From assembly GCF_015711605.1 (NCBI RefSeq), contig NZ_JABTEZ010000005.1, positions 310,001-374,000 on the forward strand: a DNA stretch of 64,000 nucleotides, read 5' to 3'. A program made the translations under genes and the position numbers. Every line of letters begins with the position of its first letter. Position 1 is the first letter of the stretch. Shown piece by piece: positions 16,744-26,637 of the stretch. Origin of the DNA: Planomonospora sp. ID67723. Lineage in GTDB: Bacteria; Actinomycetota; Actinomycetes; Streptosporangiales; Streptosporangiaceae. Under the pieces are notes generated by a model. That model was given only the letters and a program-made list of their open reading frames with translations. It ran no database searches and was not told the DNA's origin.

Positions 16744-17142
16744 GTGGCGTCGGTGAACGTGGAGCGGACCGAGAGCGGATACGTCGCGCGCAACGACCGC
16801 GGGGCGGAGGTCGCCATGGGCGGAGGGGACGAGCAGGGGGTGTTCACCCCGGTGGAACTGCTGCTCGCCGCGCTCGGCGGCTGCAACATCGTCACCGTCG
16901 AGCCGCTCACCGCCCAGCGCGGCCACCGGCTGGTCCGCCTGGCGATGACCGTCCACGCCGAGAAGGTCGAGACCTCGAAGCTGGGCCCGATCACCGTCAC
17001 GTACGACGTCGAGCTGCCCGAAGGCGACGAGAAGGCCGACGAGGTCTTCCGGGCGGTCGCCCACCGGGTCGAGGAGAAGTACTGCACGGTGAGCAGCGCC
17101 CTGCGCAACCAGACCGAGGTCGTCCTGGAACTGCCCGAGTGA
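16744..17142 (+). CDS. OsmC family protein
   Basis: 132-aa OsmC/Ohr-fold protein starting with GTG at 16744. The two redox-active cysteines of the family are at Cys47 (AALGGCNIVT) and Cys114 (EEKYCTVSSAL). OsmC proteins are thiol-dependent peroxidases that reduce organic hydroperoxides as dimers in the cytoplasm. The TPVELLLAALGG loop is typical. It follows the small hypothetical protein by 80 bases, and a highly structured stretch follows it. Confidence 0.9.
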   Translation: MASVNVERTESGYVARNDRGAEVAMGGGDEQGVFTPVELLLAALGGCNIVTVEPLTAQRGHRLVRLAMTVHAEKVETSKLGPITVTYDVELPEGDEKADEVFRAVAHRVEEKYCTVSSALRNQTEVVLELPE

Positions 17143-17169
17143 CGGGGCGGACCCGGTCCGTTGGCCCGG

Positions 17170-17450
17170 GTATACCGGGTCAACTCCGGCTGTAGGCCCA
17201 GAATCAACCTGCGGATGACGTGCTCGTTGCAATCGGTTCTGTAGCGTTGAAGTAGGTCAAGAGGTCCGGCAGGCCCCGCAGTGACACACACGGGGCGTAT
17301 GCCGGGTGACCCACAAGCTTTCACCGGAACAGGACGCGGGGGATCGCGTCTCTGAGCGGAGCCGCCTGAGTCTTGGGGGAGGCGAAGGAGAGGCCCGCAA
17401 AGTAGAGGCGGAGCCGGACGGTTGGGGGAACCGTCCGGCTCCGTATCTAT
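17170..17450. ncRNA. Candidate structured RNA, unassigned, between OsmC and tRNA-Lys
   Basis: About 440 bases without a credible gene hold five successive helices: CCGGCA/TGCCGG with inner CCCCG/CGGGG (17265-17306), GGTGA/TCACC (17305-17325), GACGCG/CGCGTC (17333-17350), CGCCT/AGGCG (17364-17384) and a 15-bp helix (17409-17443). A TTGCAA/TAGCGT pair around 17226-17245 could be a plus-strand promoter. Read on the minus strand, several loops are runs of five C, recalling actinobacterial C-loop RNAs such as 6C, but the match is not exact. Strand and identity are undecided. Confidence 0.4.
17409..17443. terminator. Perfect 15-bp hairpin with GGGGG loop
   Basis: Arms CGGAGCCGGACGGTT and AACCGTCCGGCTCCG enclose GGGGG. 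It may end the candidate RNA on the plus strand, although no T-run follows. Confidence 0.6.
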
Positions 17451-17580
17451 GTGGGGGAGAACCGTCCGGAGACCCTCGCACGGATCGCCCTCCGCCCCTG
17501 CGGCCGGCCGCGTCCCGTGACGGGTGTTCTCCGCGATGTGCGTTTCGCCTGGCGGTGCTGCTAGAGTTGGGCCATCGCAA

Positions 17581-17654
17581 GCGCCGCTAGCTCAGTTGGT
17601 TAGAGCAGCTGACTCTTAATCAGCGGGTCCGGGGTTCGAGTCCCTGGCGGCGCA
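17581..17654 (+). tRNA. tRNA-Lys (anticodon CUU)
   Basis: 74 bases fold as a tRNA: acceptor GCGCCGC/GCGGCGC with discriminator A, D-loop AGTTGGTTA, anticodon stem GCTGA/TCAGC around loop CTCTTAA (anticodon CUU), and T-arm GGGTTCGAGTCCC. CCA is not encoded in full. An identical copy lies at 37775-37848. A strong terminator follows. Confidence 0.97.
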
Positions 17655-17660
17655 CCGATC

Positions 17661-17690
17661 AAAGACCCAGGTCGTCCGACCTGGGTCTTT
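17661..17690 (+). terminator. Intrinsic terminator of tRNA-Lys
   Basis: A perfect 14-bp stem, AAAGACCCAGGTCG and CGACCTGGGTCTTT, with a two-base loop, starts six bases after the tRNA. Confidence 0.9.
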
Positions 17691-17797
17691 GCCGTTACGG
17701 GCCTTCGCTCGTGGGCGGGTCGGGTTCCGCGGGGAGGTATGACCGCTGGGCGGTGGGCATTCTGGGAGTTCGCGGGCGGGTGCAGGAACTCCGAAAA

Positions 17798-17819
17798 TGT
17801 CAGTGGCGTTCGACATGAT
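17798..17819 (+). promoter_or_regulatory. PafBC/RecA-NDp-like DNA-damage promoter
   Basis: TGTCAGTG (17798-17805), eight bases, then CATGAT (17814-17819). This fits the actinobacterial RecA-independent damage promoter TTGTCRGTG-N8-TANNNT except for the first base of the -10. It would start transcription about 80 bases upstream of the small gene at 17906. Confidence 0.5.
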
Positions 17820-17905
17820 GGAGCTGTGAGCGGGACATAAACGATGAGACGGGGCGCCACCGGGGACCTACGGGACCCGGCGATCCCCGGGGAGAGAGGC
17901 ATGCG

Positions 17906-18163
17906 ATGCCGATCACGATGAGCGTGCCCGAGCTGGCACAGGTGCTCTTCACCTCCGCGTTGCAGGCATCCGACGACCCCTCGCCGGACCAGGTCCGCAT
18001 GGCCGTCAAGCAGCGGCTGCGGGCCTGCCACGAGGATCTCGCCGATTGTGTGGCCTGCGTGGCGCAGGAGGCCGGCGACCATCCCGAAACCTACGCGGCC
18101 CGGATGCGCTGGGCGCTGAACATGGCCGACAGGGTCGGCTCCACCACCCCCGTCACGGTCTGA
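17906..18163 (+). CDS. Conserved hypothetical small protein
   Basis: 85-aa protein (MPITMSVPELAQVLFTSALQ), helical, with two cysteines close together (CHEDLADCVACV has three). GAGAGG stands about eight bases before the ATG at 17906; an internal ATG at 17918 is also possible. I recognise no domain; similar small proteins seem to be shared by related actinomycetes. A PafBC-like promoter lies upstream and a strong terminator downstream, so it appears to be a single-gene unit, perhaps induced by DNA damage. Confidence 0.75.
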   Translation: MPITMSVPELAQVLFTSALQASDDPSPDQVRMAVKQRLRACHEDLADCVACVAQEAGDHPETYAARMRWALNMADRVGSTTPVTV

Positions 18164-18233
18164 CGACCACTCTCGTCACGGCCTGACCACGACGATCTCC
18201 GGGCCTCCGGCCGGGAGACGGGACCACCGGGAG

Positions 18234-18264
18234 CGGGCGGGTCCGCGGAGACGCGGCCCGCCCG
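18234..18264 (+). terminator. Intrinsic terminator
   Basis: CGGGCGGG and CCGCG pair with CGCGG and CCCGCCCG around a GAGA tetraloop, with a single bulged T, followed by TTCCCTTTGT. It ends the small gene at 17906-18163. Confidence 0.8.
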
Positions 18265-18298
18265 TTCCCTTTGTCATTGATTCGTAATACCTGACTAC

Positions 18299-18312
18299 TT
18301 ACTGGCGAGTAA
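18299..18312. promoter_or_regulatory. TetR-type operator TTACTGGCGAGTAA
   Basis: A 14-base inverted repeat with 5-bp arms TTACT/AGTAA, the form used by several actinobacterial TetR repressors of lipid and ester metabolism. It sits in an AT-richer promoter region about 150 bases upstream of the S15-type hydrolase. No TetR gene is in the window. Confidence 0.55.
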
Positions 18313-18459
18313 TAGAACGGGTTACATTCCACTCACTTCGCCGGTCCGTCCGCGGAGCCTCCGTTCGATCGCCCCGTCTGCGGATCCGGCCGCCAACAGG
18401 TCTGCTCGCCATGCCTGGAATGCGGAGAGTCCGTGTGGGCCTGGATTCAGGGACCTTGA

Positions 18460-20124
18460 GTGAGTCTTCCCCCCGCCCGTTCCTCACGCCCTAAATGCAA
18501 CAGGTTCTATGTCGCTGCGGCGTCGCTGCCCGCGATTCTCATGGTCGCGGCCCTCGGGGCACCGGCCTCCGCGGCGGTGAGCCCGGCCGCACCCCCGGCG
18601 GTGGCCGTCTCCGCCGTCGCCGAACCGTCGTTCCGGACCGTGGAGATCCCCGTCGCGGCCGACGTCGTCCTCAAGGGGAACGTGTTCGTTCCCGCCGGGG
18701 CCGACGCCGCTCATCCGGCCCCGGTGGTGATCCTGCCGACGTCGTGGGCGATGCCCCAGATCGAGTACCTCGCCCAGGCGAAGAAGCTGGCCGAGCAGGG
18801 TTTCGTGGCGGTGACGTACGTGCCGCGCGGATTCTGGGGGTCCGGCGGCACCATCGGGGTGGCGGGAGCGGACGACATCGGCGACGTCTCCCGGGTCGTC
18901 GACTGGGCCCTGGCCGGCACTCCGGCGGACCCCGCGCGGGTCGGCGCGGCCGGGGTCTCCTACGGTGCGGGCCTGAGCCTGCTGGGCGCCGCCGCCGACC
19001 CCCGGATCAGGGCCGTGGCCGCGATGAGCGGCTGGGCCGACCTGACCGAGTCCCTGTACGGCGGCGGCACCCAGCACCTGATGGCGGCGGGGCTGCTCGA
19101 CGTGGCCGGCCGCATCACCGGCAGACCCTCACCTGAGCTGGAGGAGATGCTCGACGAGTTCTACCGGGGAGAGAACATCCAGAAGGTGATGGACTGGGCG
19201 GGCCTCCGTTCGGCCGCCGCCCACGTCGACCGGATCAACGCCAACGGCACCGCCGTGATGATCTCCAACGCCTGGGGGGACAGCATCTTCCCGCCCAACC
19301 AGGTCGGCGACTTCTTCGACCGGCTCACCGGTCCCAAGCTGCTCCAGATGCGCCCCGGCGACCACGCGACCACCGAGGGACTCGGCCTGGTCGGGCTGCC
19401 CAACGACGCGTGGCGGGACGCCCGGGACTGGCTGGCCCACCACCTGGCCGGCGCGGACAACGGCATCGACCGCGAGGGCCCCGTGGTGGTCCAGCCCAAG
19501 CTCCAGGACGGCTACGAGACCTACCCCAGCTGGGCCGGTCTGGCCGGATCCCGGCTGGAGCTGCGGCTCGGCGACGAGGACTGGCTCCGCAACGGCAAGC
19601 TGGACCCGGACGCCGGAACCGGGTGGACGACCACCATCCGCACCGGGCTCGACTCCGGCGCCTCCTCCGGTCTCATCTTCGCCTCGCCCACGCTTGAGCA
19701 GCTCGCCAAGCTGCCGCCCATGGTCCCGTTCCCGGCGCTGCTGCGCACCCACGCCGGGATATGGAGGACCCCGAAGCTGACGGAGGACCGGCAGGTGCGC
19801 GGCGCCGCCCGGCTGCACGTGACGTTGACGCCCACGGCCGCCGACGGCACGCTCTTCGCCTACCTGTACGACGTGGACGCGCTCGGCGTCGGCCGGCTGA
19901 TCGCGCACACGCCGTACGGGTTCACCGGCAGGCGGCCCGGAGTGCCGTTCGCCGCCGACGTGACGTTCCAGAGCACCGCCTACGACGTGTCCGCCGGGCA
20001 CCGCCTGGCACTGGTCGTCGACACGGTGGATCCGGCGTACAAGGAGAGCAACCCGGCGCGCGCCAAGGTCACCTTCTCCTCGCCGGAGGACGACCCCTCC
20101 CGGCTCTCGGTGCCGCTGCGCTGA
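18460..20124 (+). CDS. Secreted S15/CocE-NonD family alpha/beta hydrolase
   Basis: 554-aa exported hydrolase. A signal segment (residues about 13-40, AAASLPAILMVAALGAPASAA) precedes the catalytic domain. The nucleophile is in GVSYGAGLSLL (about residue 172), the Asp in NAWGDSIFPP and the His in RPGDHATTEG. The last 200 residues form the jelly-roll C-terminal domain of the X-Pro dipeptidyl-peptidase (PF08530) type. The family cleaves peptides or esters such as acylated compounds outside the cell. Start GTG 18460; its ribosome site is weak. A TetR-type operator lies upstream. Confidence 0.87.
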   Translation: MSLPPARSSRPKCNRFYVAAASLPAILMVAALGAPASAAVSPAAPPAVAVSAVAEPSFRTVEIPVAADVVLKGNVFVPAGADAAHPAPVVILPTSWAMPQIEYLAQAKKLAEQGFVAVTYVPRGFWGSGGTIGVAGADDIGDVSRVVDWALAGTPADPARVGAAGVSYGAGLSLLGAAADPRIRAVAAMSGWADLTESLYGGGTQHLMAAGLLDVAGRITGRPSPELEEMLDEFYRGENIQKVMDWAGLRSAAAHVDRINANGTAVMISNAWGDSIFPPNQVGDFFDRLTGPKLLQMRPGDHATTEGLGLVGLPNDAWRDARDWLAHHLAGADNGIDREGPVVVQPKLQDGYETYPSWAGLAGSRLELRLGDEDWLRNGKLDPDAGTGWTTTIRTGLDSGASSGLIFASPTLEQLAKLPPMVPFPALLRTHAGIWRTPKLTEDRQVRGAARLHVTLTPTAADGTLFAYLYDVDALGVGRLIAHTPYGFTGRRPGVPFAADVTFQSTAYDVSAGHRLALVVDTVDPAYKESNPARAKVTFSSPEDDPSRLSVPLR

Positions 20125-20140
20125 CCTCCCCGGCCGGACG

Positions 20141-20176
20141 CCCGGCGGACCCCCGACGCGACGGGGGCCCGCCGGG
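20141..20176. terminator. Hairpin terminator
   Basis: CCCGGCGG-A-CCCCCG and CGGGGG-C-CCGCCGGG pair around ACGCGA with one A-C mismatch. It lies between the convergent S15 hydrolase and DUF3558-like gene and can serve both. Confidence 0.7.
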
Positions 20177-20227
20177 GCATTCCCGGCGGGTGTCCTCCGG
20201 GGAGCGGGCCGTGTCCCCCGCGACGTC

Positions 20228-21634
20228 TCAGCCGGGTTCCGCCTGCCGGAAGGCCCGGACGACCGCCCCGGAGAGCGAGGTGAGGCCGGTGACGGCCGCC
20301 TGCCTCGGGAGCAGGACGGACTCGGGGGAGTCGACCCCGGCGCCGGCGGGCCGTTCGGAGCCCGCGTAGACGATCTCGATCACGGTGGAGCCGGTCAGGA
20401 CGAGGGAACCGGCGGCCCCCGCCCGCAGGTCCGGCGTCCGGTGCTCCCGGTACTGGGAGTACGCCGCCGCGCCCAGCCCGTTCAGCTTGGCGACCCGGCC
20501 GTAGGTGACCCCGGGGAAAGCGGGGTCCTTCCTCTCGCCCTGCAGCCGCACGGCGCGCGCGTACCGCTCGTCGTAGTGCCGGCGGGCAGCCTCTGGGTCC
20601 GGTCCTCCGGCCCGGTCGGTGAAGGAGACGACGTTCACCGAGACGGCGCGCAGCCGCAGGCCCCTCGAACCGTGGATGTCCGGGTTCTCCCACCAGCAGT
20701 TGACGGCCGTCCGGTCGGGCTCCCGCGTACGTCCCGCCCCCGTCTCCGGACCGGGGACCAGCCGGGTGACGGCGGGGGTCAGCGCGGCGCAGGTCCTGGG
20801 GAAGGCGATCGGGACCGGTGTGGGCGTGGCGGTGGAGGTGGGGGTGGGAGACGGTTCCGGGACGGCGGTCGAGCGCGTGTACGGCCTGCCCTCCCGCCAC
20901 GCCGCGACCGACTCCGTCGCCTGCCGGAGCAGGAGCCCGGTCTCCCTCAGGAGGTTCTTCTCGGTGACGGACCCCGCCGCCAGGCCCCGGAGGTGGCGGT
21001 CGTACCTCACCGTGAGGGTGACGTCCCCGACCCGGCCGAACCCCTCCCCGGAGGCGATCCCGCTGCTGTCCGACAGGGGCCAGGAGGACCGGACGTGGGC
21101 CCCGTCGCCGACCCCGGTGAGCCGTACCGGCCGGGAGTAGCGGTAGATCTTGGCCGGAGCGGCCGCGAGGCGCTGGGCGCTCTGCAGGCCGAACCCGTAG
21201 CTGTCCTGGGAGATTCGGACGGCGCTCCTGTCATGGTCGCTTTTGTGCCGGGTGACTACGAGCTCGATCACGCCGTGCGCGGTGCGGCCGTCGGGGGAAC
21301 TGTGGTCCCCGCGCCAGGAGCAGCCCCAGGTGGTCTTCTGGGAGTCGTCGCGGCTGTCTCGCTCGAGTTCCGGCCGCGGGATGAGGCGGCCGACCTCGGC
21401 TGCGTCGATCATGGCGCAGACGCCGGGAGCCGCCCTCGGGGTCCGCGCCGCGGGAGCGGCGGACGCTCCCGCGGCGTGCGGGCTCCCGGGGGAGTCCGGC
21501 CGGGCCGCGAGGTAGACGGCGACGCCGCCGGTGACGGCGAGCGCGGTGGCGCCCGCCACGACCGGCGCGGCCCAGCGCCGCCGGGGCCCGGCGGCGGGCG
21601 GGGCGGGGTGCGGAGGGAGCGGAGGGGAGGCCAC
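20228..21634 (-). CDS. Membrane-anchored protein with two DUF3558-like domains
   Basis: 468-aa protein starting at GTG 21634, two bases after the stop of its paralogue; the longer open frame above is read-through. A short cytoplasmic Pro-rich N-terminus, one membrane span (WAAPVVAGATALAVTGGVAVYL, about residues 15-37), then two extracellular modules separated by a Pro/Thr-rich linker: the first begins CAMIDAAEVGRLIPRPEL with a partner CSW, the second CAALTPAVTRLVPGP with CWW. This C...C-W pattern is that of DUF3558-like domains. Last gene of the kinase module. Confidence 0.75.
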   Translation of the reverse strand: MASPPLPPHPAPPAAGPRRRWAAPVVAGATALAVTGGVAVYLAARPDSPGSPHAAGASAAPAARTPRAAPGVCAMIDAAEVGRLIPRPELERDSRDDSQKTTWGCSWRGDHSSPDGRTAHGVIELVVTRHKSDHDRSAVRISQDSYGFGLQSAQRLAAAPAKIYRYSRPVRLTGVGDGAHVRSSWPLSDSSGIASGEGFGRVGDVTLTVRYDRHLRGLAAGSVTEKNLLRETGLLLRQATESVAAWREGRPYTRSTAVPEPSPTPTSTATPTPVPIAFPRTCAALTPAVTRLVPGPETGAGRTREPDRTAVNCWWENPDIHGSRGLRLRAVSVNVVSFTDRAGGPDPEAARRHYDERYARAVRLQGERKDPAFPGVTYGRVAKLNGLGAAAYSQYREHRTPDLRAGAAGSLVLTGSTVIEIVYAGSERPAGAGVDSPESVLLPRQAAVTGLTSLSGAVVRAFRQAEPG

Positions 21635-21636
21635 CG

Positions 21637-23082
21637 CTACTCGATCCCCGTCCGCCGGAAGGCCTCGACGACCGCCTCGGTGACCGGGAGGAGCCCCGCC
21701 ACGGCCTGCTTCTGCGGCATGAGGACGGACTTGGGAGAGTTGATCGGTGCTCCCTTGGGGCGCTCGGAGCCGCCGTGGGTCACCTCGATCACGGTCGGGC
21801 CGACGAGCACGGCGCTGTCGGCGATGCCCGCGTGCACGCTCGGCGTCCGGTTCTTCCGGTACTGGTAGTAGGCCCGCTCCCCCCAGCCCTTGGGTTCGGT
21901 CACCTTGTAGTAGAAGAGCCCCTGGAACCCGCTGCCCTCCCACTCCTTGGCCTTGGCGCGCAGGTCGATGAAGTACTGCTTGGCCGCTCCGGTGTCCGGA
22001 GCCCCGGCCCGGTTGGTGAAGGTGGTGAAGTTGACGAAGACCGTGCGCATCCCGACCCCCTTCGCGGCGGGGACCTCCCGGTTGTTCCACCGGCAGGTGA
22101 CGATCGTCCTGCCGCCGTCCTGCGTGCGCTCGGACTTCGTCGCCGCGCCGGGGACCAGCGGGGTGGCGACCGGCGCCACCGCGGCGCACGTCTCGGGCAG
22201 GGCGATGGGCACCGGCGTGGGCGTCGGGGTGGGGCCGGTGGGGGTCGGGGTGGGCGTCGAGCGCGCGTACGGCCTGCCCTGCCGCCACGCCGCGACCGAC
22301 TGCGAGACCTGCCCGAGCAGGAGCTTGACCTCCCGCAGCGCGTTCTCCTCGGTGACCGCCTGCCTGCCCGTGGTGGTGAAGATGGGCAGGTCCTTGCGCT
22401 GCTGACTGGCCTGGTACTTCACCTCGACGGTGACGTCCCCGATCCGGCTGAACCCCTCGCCGAAGGCGTTGGGGGTCTTCCCCTTGTACCAGGTGTACTG
22501 GGCGTGCGCCTCGTCGCCGATCCCGGGAAGCTGGAGCACCGGGGAGTAGTAGGCCTCCTTGCTGGGATGGTGCTCCAGGTACTGGTGGTAGTTCAGGTCA
22601 TGGCCGTAGTCCGTCCGGGAGACGGTGTCGGCGGTGTCGTTCTTCTGCGGCTGGTGCTGGGTGATCTCGACGGTGATCTCGCGCTGCCGGCTGTACTCCC
22701 CGAAGGAGTAGTCGAGGTTCTGCCAGCTGCAGCTCCAGGTGATGTAGCCCGGTTCCGTGTCCCGCTTGTCCCGGGTGGACTCGACGGGGTTCCCCCGCGG
22801 GACGAGGCGGTCGGTCTCGAACGCGTCGATCGTGGCGCAGGCGTTGATGGGCCCGGCGGGAGTACGGGCCGCGGGCGTGGCCGAGGCGGCGGGGGCCGGG
22901 ACCGGATCCTGCGGGCCGTCGGACCGGGTCAGCAGGTAGGCGACGCCGCCTCCGGCGACGGCGAGGGCGGTCACGCCCGCCACGACGGGGACCAGCGACC
23001 GGCCTCGGCGGGGGGCGGCGGACGGCACGGTGGCCGTCCACCGGACCTGCGTGGTGGGGGGCTCGGGACTGTCGTGGCTCAT
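21637..23082 (-). CDS. Membrane-anchored protein with two DUF3558-like domains (paralogue)
   Basis: 481-aa paralogue of the next gene. ATG at 23082 follows GGAGG. A cytoplasmic N-terminus, one span (LVPVVAGVTALAVAGGGVAYLL, about 30-52), then two extracellular modules: CATIDAFETDRLVPRG...CSW (residues about 80-120) and CAAVAPVATPLVPGA...CRW after a PTPTPTGPTPTPTP linker. The two modules resemble each other and those of the upstream kinases. It lies 84 bases after the second kinase. Function unknown; a ligand-binding or decoy partner of the kinases is an inference from shared domains. Confidence 0.75.
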   Translation of the reverse strand: MSHDSPEPPTTQVRWTATVPSAAPRRGRSLVPVVAGVTALAVAGGGVAYLLTRSDGPQDPVPAPAASATPAARTPAGPINACATIDAFETDRLVPRGNPVESTRDKRDTEPGYITWSCSWQNLDYSFGEYSRQREITVEITQHQPQKNDTADTVSRTDYGHDLNYHQYLEHHPSKEAYYSPVLQLPGIGDEAHAQYTWYKGKTPNAFGEGFSRIGDVTVEVKYQASQQRKDLPIFTTTGRQAVTEENALREVKLLLGQVSQSVAAWRQGRPYARSTPTPTPTGPTPTPTPVPIALPETCAAVAPVATPLVPGAATKSERTQDGGRTIVTCRWNNREVPAAKGVGMRTVFVNFTTFTNRAGAPDTGAAKQYFIDLRAKAKEWEGSGFQGLFYYKVTEPKGWGERAYYQYRKNRTPSVHAGIADSAVLVGPTVIEVTHGGSERPKGAPINSPKSVLMPQKQAVAGLLPVTEAVVEAFRRTGIE

Positions 23083-23166
23083 GGAGCCTCCTACGGGGGA
23101 GTCGGGGGAACGGGGTCGTGGCTCACGAGATCTCCTGTACTAGGAGTCGGATGAACGGACGATGGT

Positions 23167-24791
23167 TCACTCTTCCGGCGATCCGGACGGCTCCGCGGAG
23201 GGCTCTGACCGCCCGCCGGAGGGCGTGGCCGCGCCGAGCTCCACCGCCACCGCCTCGGCCGCGCGCTGTACGGCCCGCTGGTCGGCCGGGGTGACCCCGC
23301 CGTCCTCCGCGCGCACCCACTCGATCCTGACGATCAGGTTGCCGACCCGGAGCCAGGTCGTGCAGACGGTCCTGGAGATGTTGTCGCCCACCCTGAAGTA
23401 GTCCTGGGTGAACGCCTCGTCGCCGACGCCGGGGACGGCGCGGACGGGAGACCACGTCTGGCGGCCGAACAGCTCGTCCTTCCCGGTGGCGGAGGCGGCC
23501 TCCTGCCTCCGCCGCTCGAACAGGAGCCTGGCCGCCTCCGTCGCGCCGGTACCGGCCTGGGCGGGTACGGCCTGCGCCTGCACGGTGATCCAGCGGTAGC
23601 GGCGTCCAGCGGGCTCGTTCCACGTGCACTCGTCCGCCTTGGTCATCCTGGGGTCGGTGACCTGGCCGATCAGCTCGCGGGCCTGTTCGACGGAGAGCAG
23701 GTCGCAGGCCTCCGGCGCGGTGGCGAACCGTCCGCCGTCCGCGCCGCCCGCCGCGGACGTGGCCGACGTGGACGTACGCCAGGTGATCACCGTCCCGGCG
23801 GCCACGGCCGCCAGCAGGGCCGCCCCGGCGATCCACACGAGCCCGCGGCGGCGCCCCGGGGCCCGGGGCGGCGGAACATACCCGCCGACGGCGACGGTGG
23901 GGACCCCGTCCACGCCGGGACGGGTGACGGGAATCCCGCCCGCGACCGGCGCCGTGGCCGTACCGGAGCTCTGGCCCGCGCGGGCGAGGCCGGTCAGGAC
24001 CCGCCGGACCTCCGCGGGAGCCGGGCGTCCGTCAGGGTCCTTGGCCAGCAGCGCGAGCAGGAGCCCGCCGAGCTCGGGGCCGGCGCGCTCCGGGGCGGGC
24101 GGCTCACGCATCAGCACCGCGGCGGCGACGGCGGCGGGGTGGTCGCGGTGGAAGGGCGCGCGCCCCTCGACGGCCGCGTACAGCGTCGCTCCCAGCGCCC
24201 ACAGGTCGGACGGCGGTCCCGCGGGCTCCTCCCGCAGCCGCTCCGGGGCCGTGTACCCGGCGGAGCCAGCGCGGCTCGCCAGGCTCAGCTCACCGGTCAT
24301 CGGCACGGCGATGCCGAAGTCGGCGAGCATCGCCGTGCCGTCCTCGTCGAGCAGGACGTTGCCCGGCTTGACGTCGCGGTGGAGCATGCCGTGGGCGTGC
24401 GCCGCCTCCAGCGCGTCCAGCAGGCGCAACCCGATCGCGGCGACCTGATGCGGCGGGAGCGGTCCCTCCCGGTCGATCACCCGGTCCAGCGAGTCCCCGC
24501 CGACCAGGTCCATCACGATCCACGGCCGCCCGCCGTCCGTCATCACGTCGTGGACCATGACGATGGCCGGATGGTTCACCCGGGCCGCGGCCCTGGCCTC
24601 CTGGATCGCGCGCTCGGTGAATCCGCGACCGCCGCGCAGTTCCTTGACCGCGACCTCGCGGCGGAGCATCTCGTCACGGGCCCGCCAGACCGTGCCCGCG
24701 CCGCCCTCGCCCAGCCGCTCCAGCAGCCGGTATCTGCCCGCCAGTATCCGGCCGGTCCCGCTCGTTCCCCGCTCGGTCATCTCCGGTCCCG

Positions 24792-24795
<4 letters not shown>
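23167..24795 (-). CDS. Transmembrane Ser/Thr protein kinase with DUF3558-like sensor
   Basis: 542-aa Hanks-type kinase of the PknB group. P-loop GEGGAGTVW (about 29-37), Lys in VAVKEL, catalytic HRDVKPGN (139-146), DFG (159-161) and APERL are all present, so it should be active. A span (VWIAGAALLAAVAAGTVI, about 320-338) leads to an extracellular domain with CDLLSVEQARELIGQV...ECTWN. ATG at 24795 overlaps the stop of the upstream kinase (ATGA); an internal ATG six codons in is also possible. Substrates are unknown. Confidence 0.9.
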
Positions 24796-26390
<1,595 letters not shown>

Positions 26391-26637
26391 AGCGGGAGAA
26401 TAGCGGACTCGCTGATCATGTCTGACGGGTCTCCCTGTATCGTGCCGGACGCAGAAATATCGGCCATTCCACCGACAGCCGTACCGGCCTGCGCACCCGC
26501 ACACCAACGGTGAAACGGGAAGGCCCAAAACCCCTGCTGGCCACATGTGGTCAGGAGATCGGGCGGCGTTGACAGGGCTCCGGACGCCACGGAGATTTCG
26601 CACATTCCTGTGTTTCGGGGGATGTGCGGAGGTTGCA

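Noticed and set aside
17306-17590. 94-codon plus-strand frame in the structured gap
   Set aside because: It runs across several perfect helices into the tRNA, has no ribosome site, and its composition is not protein-like.
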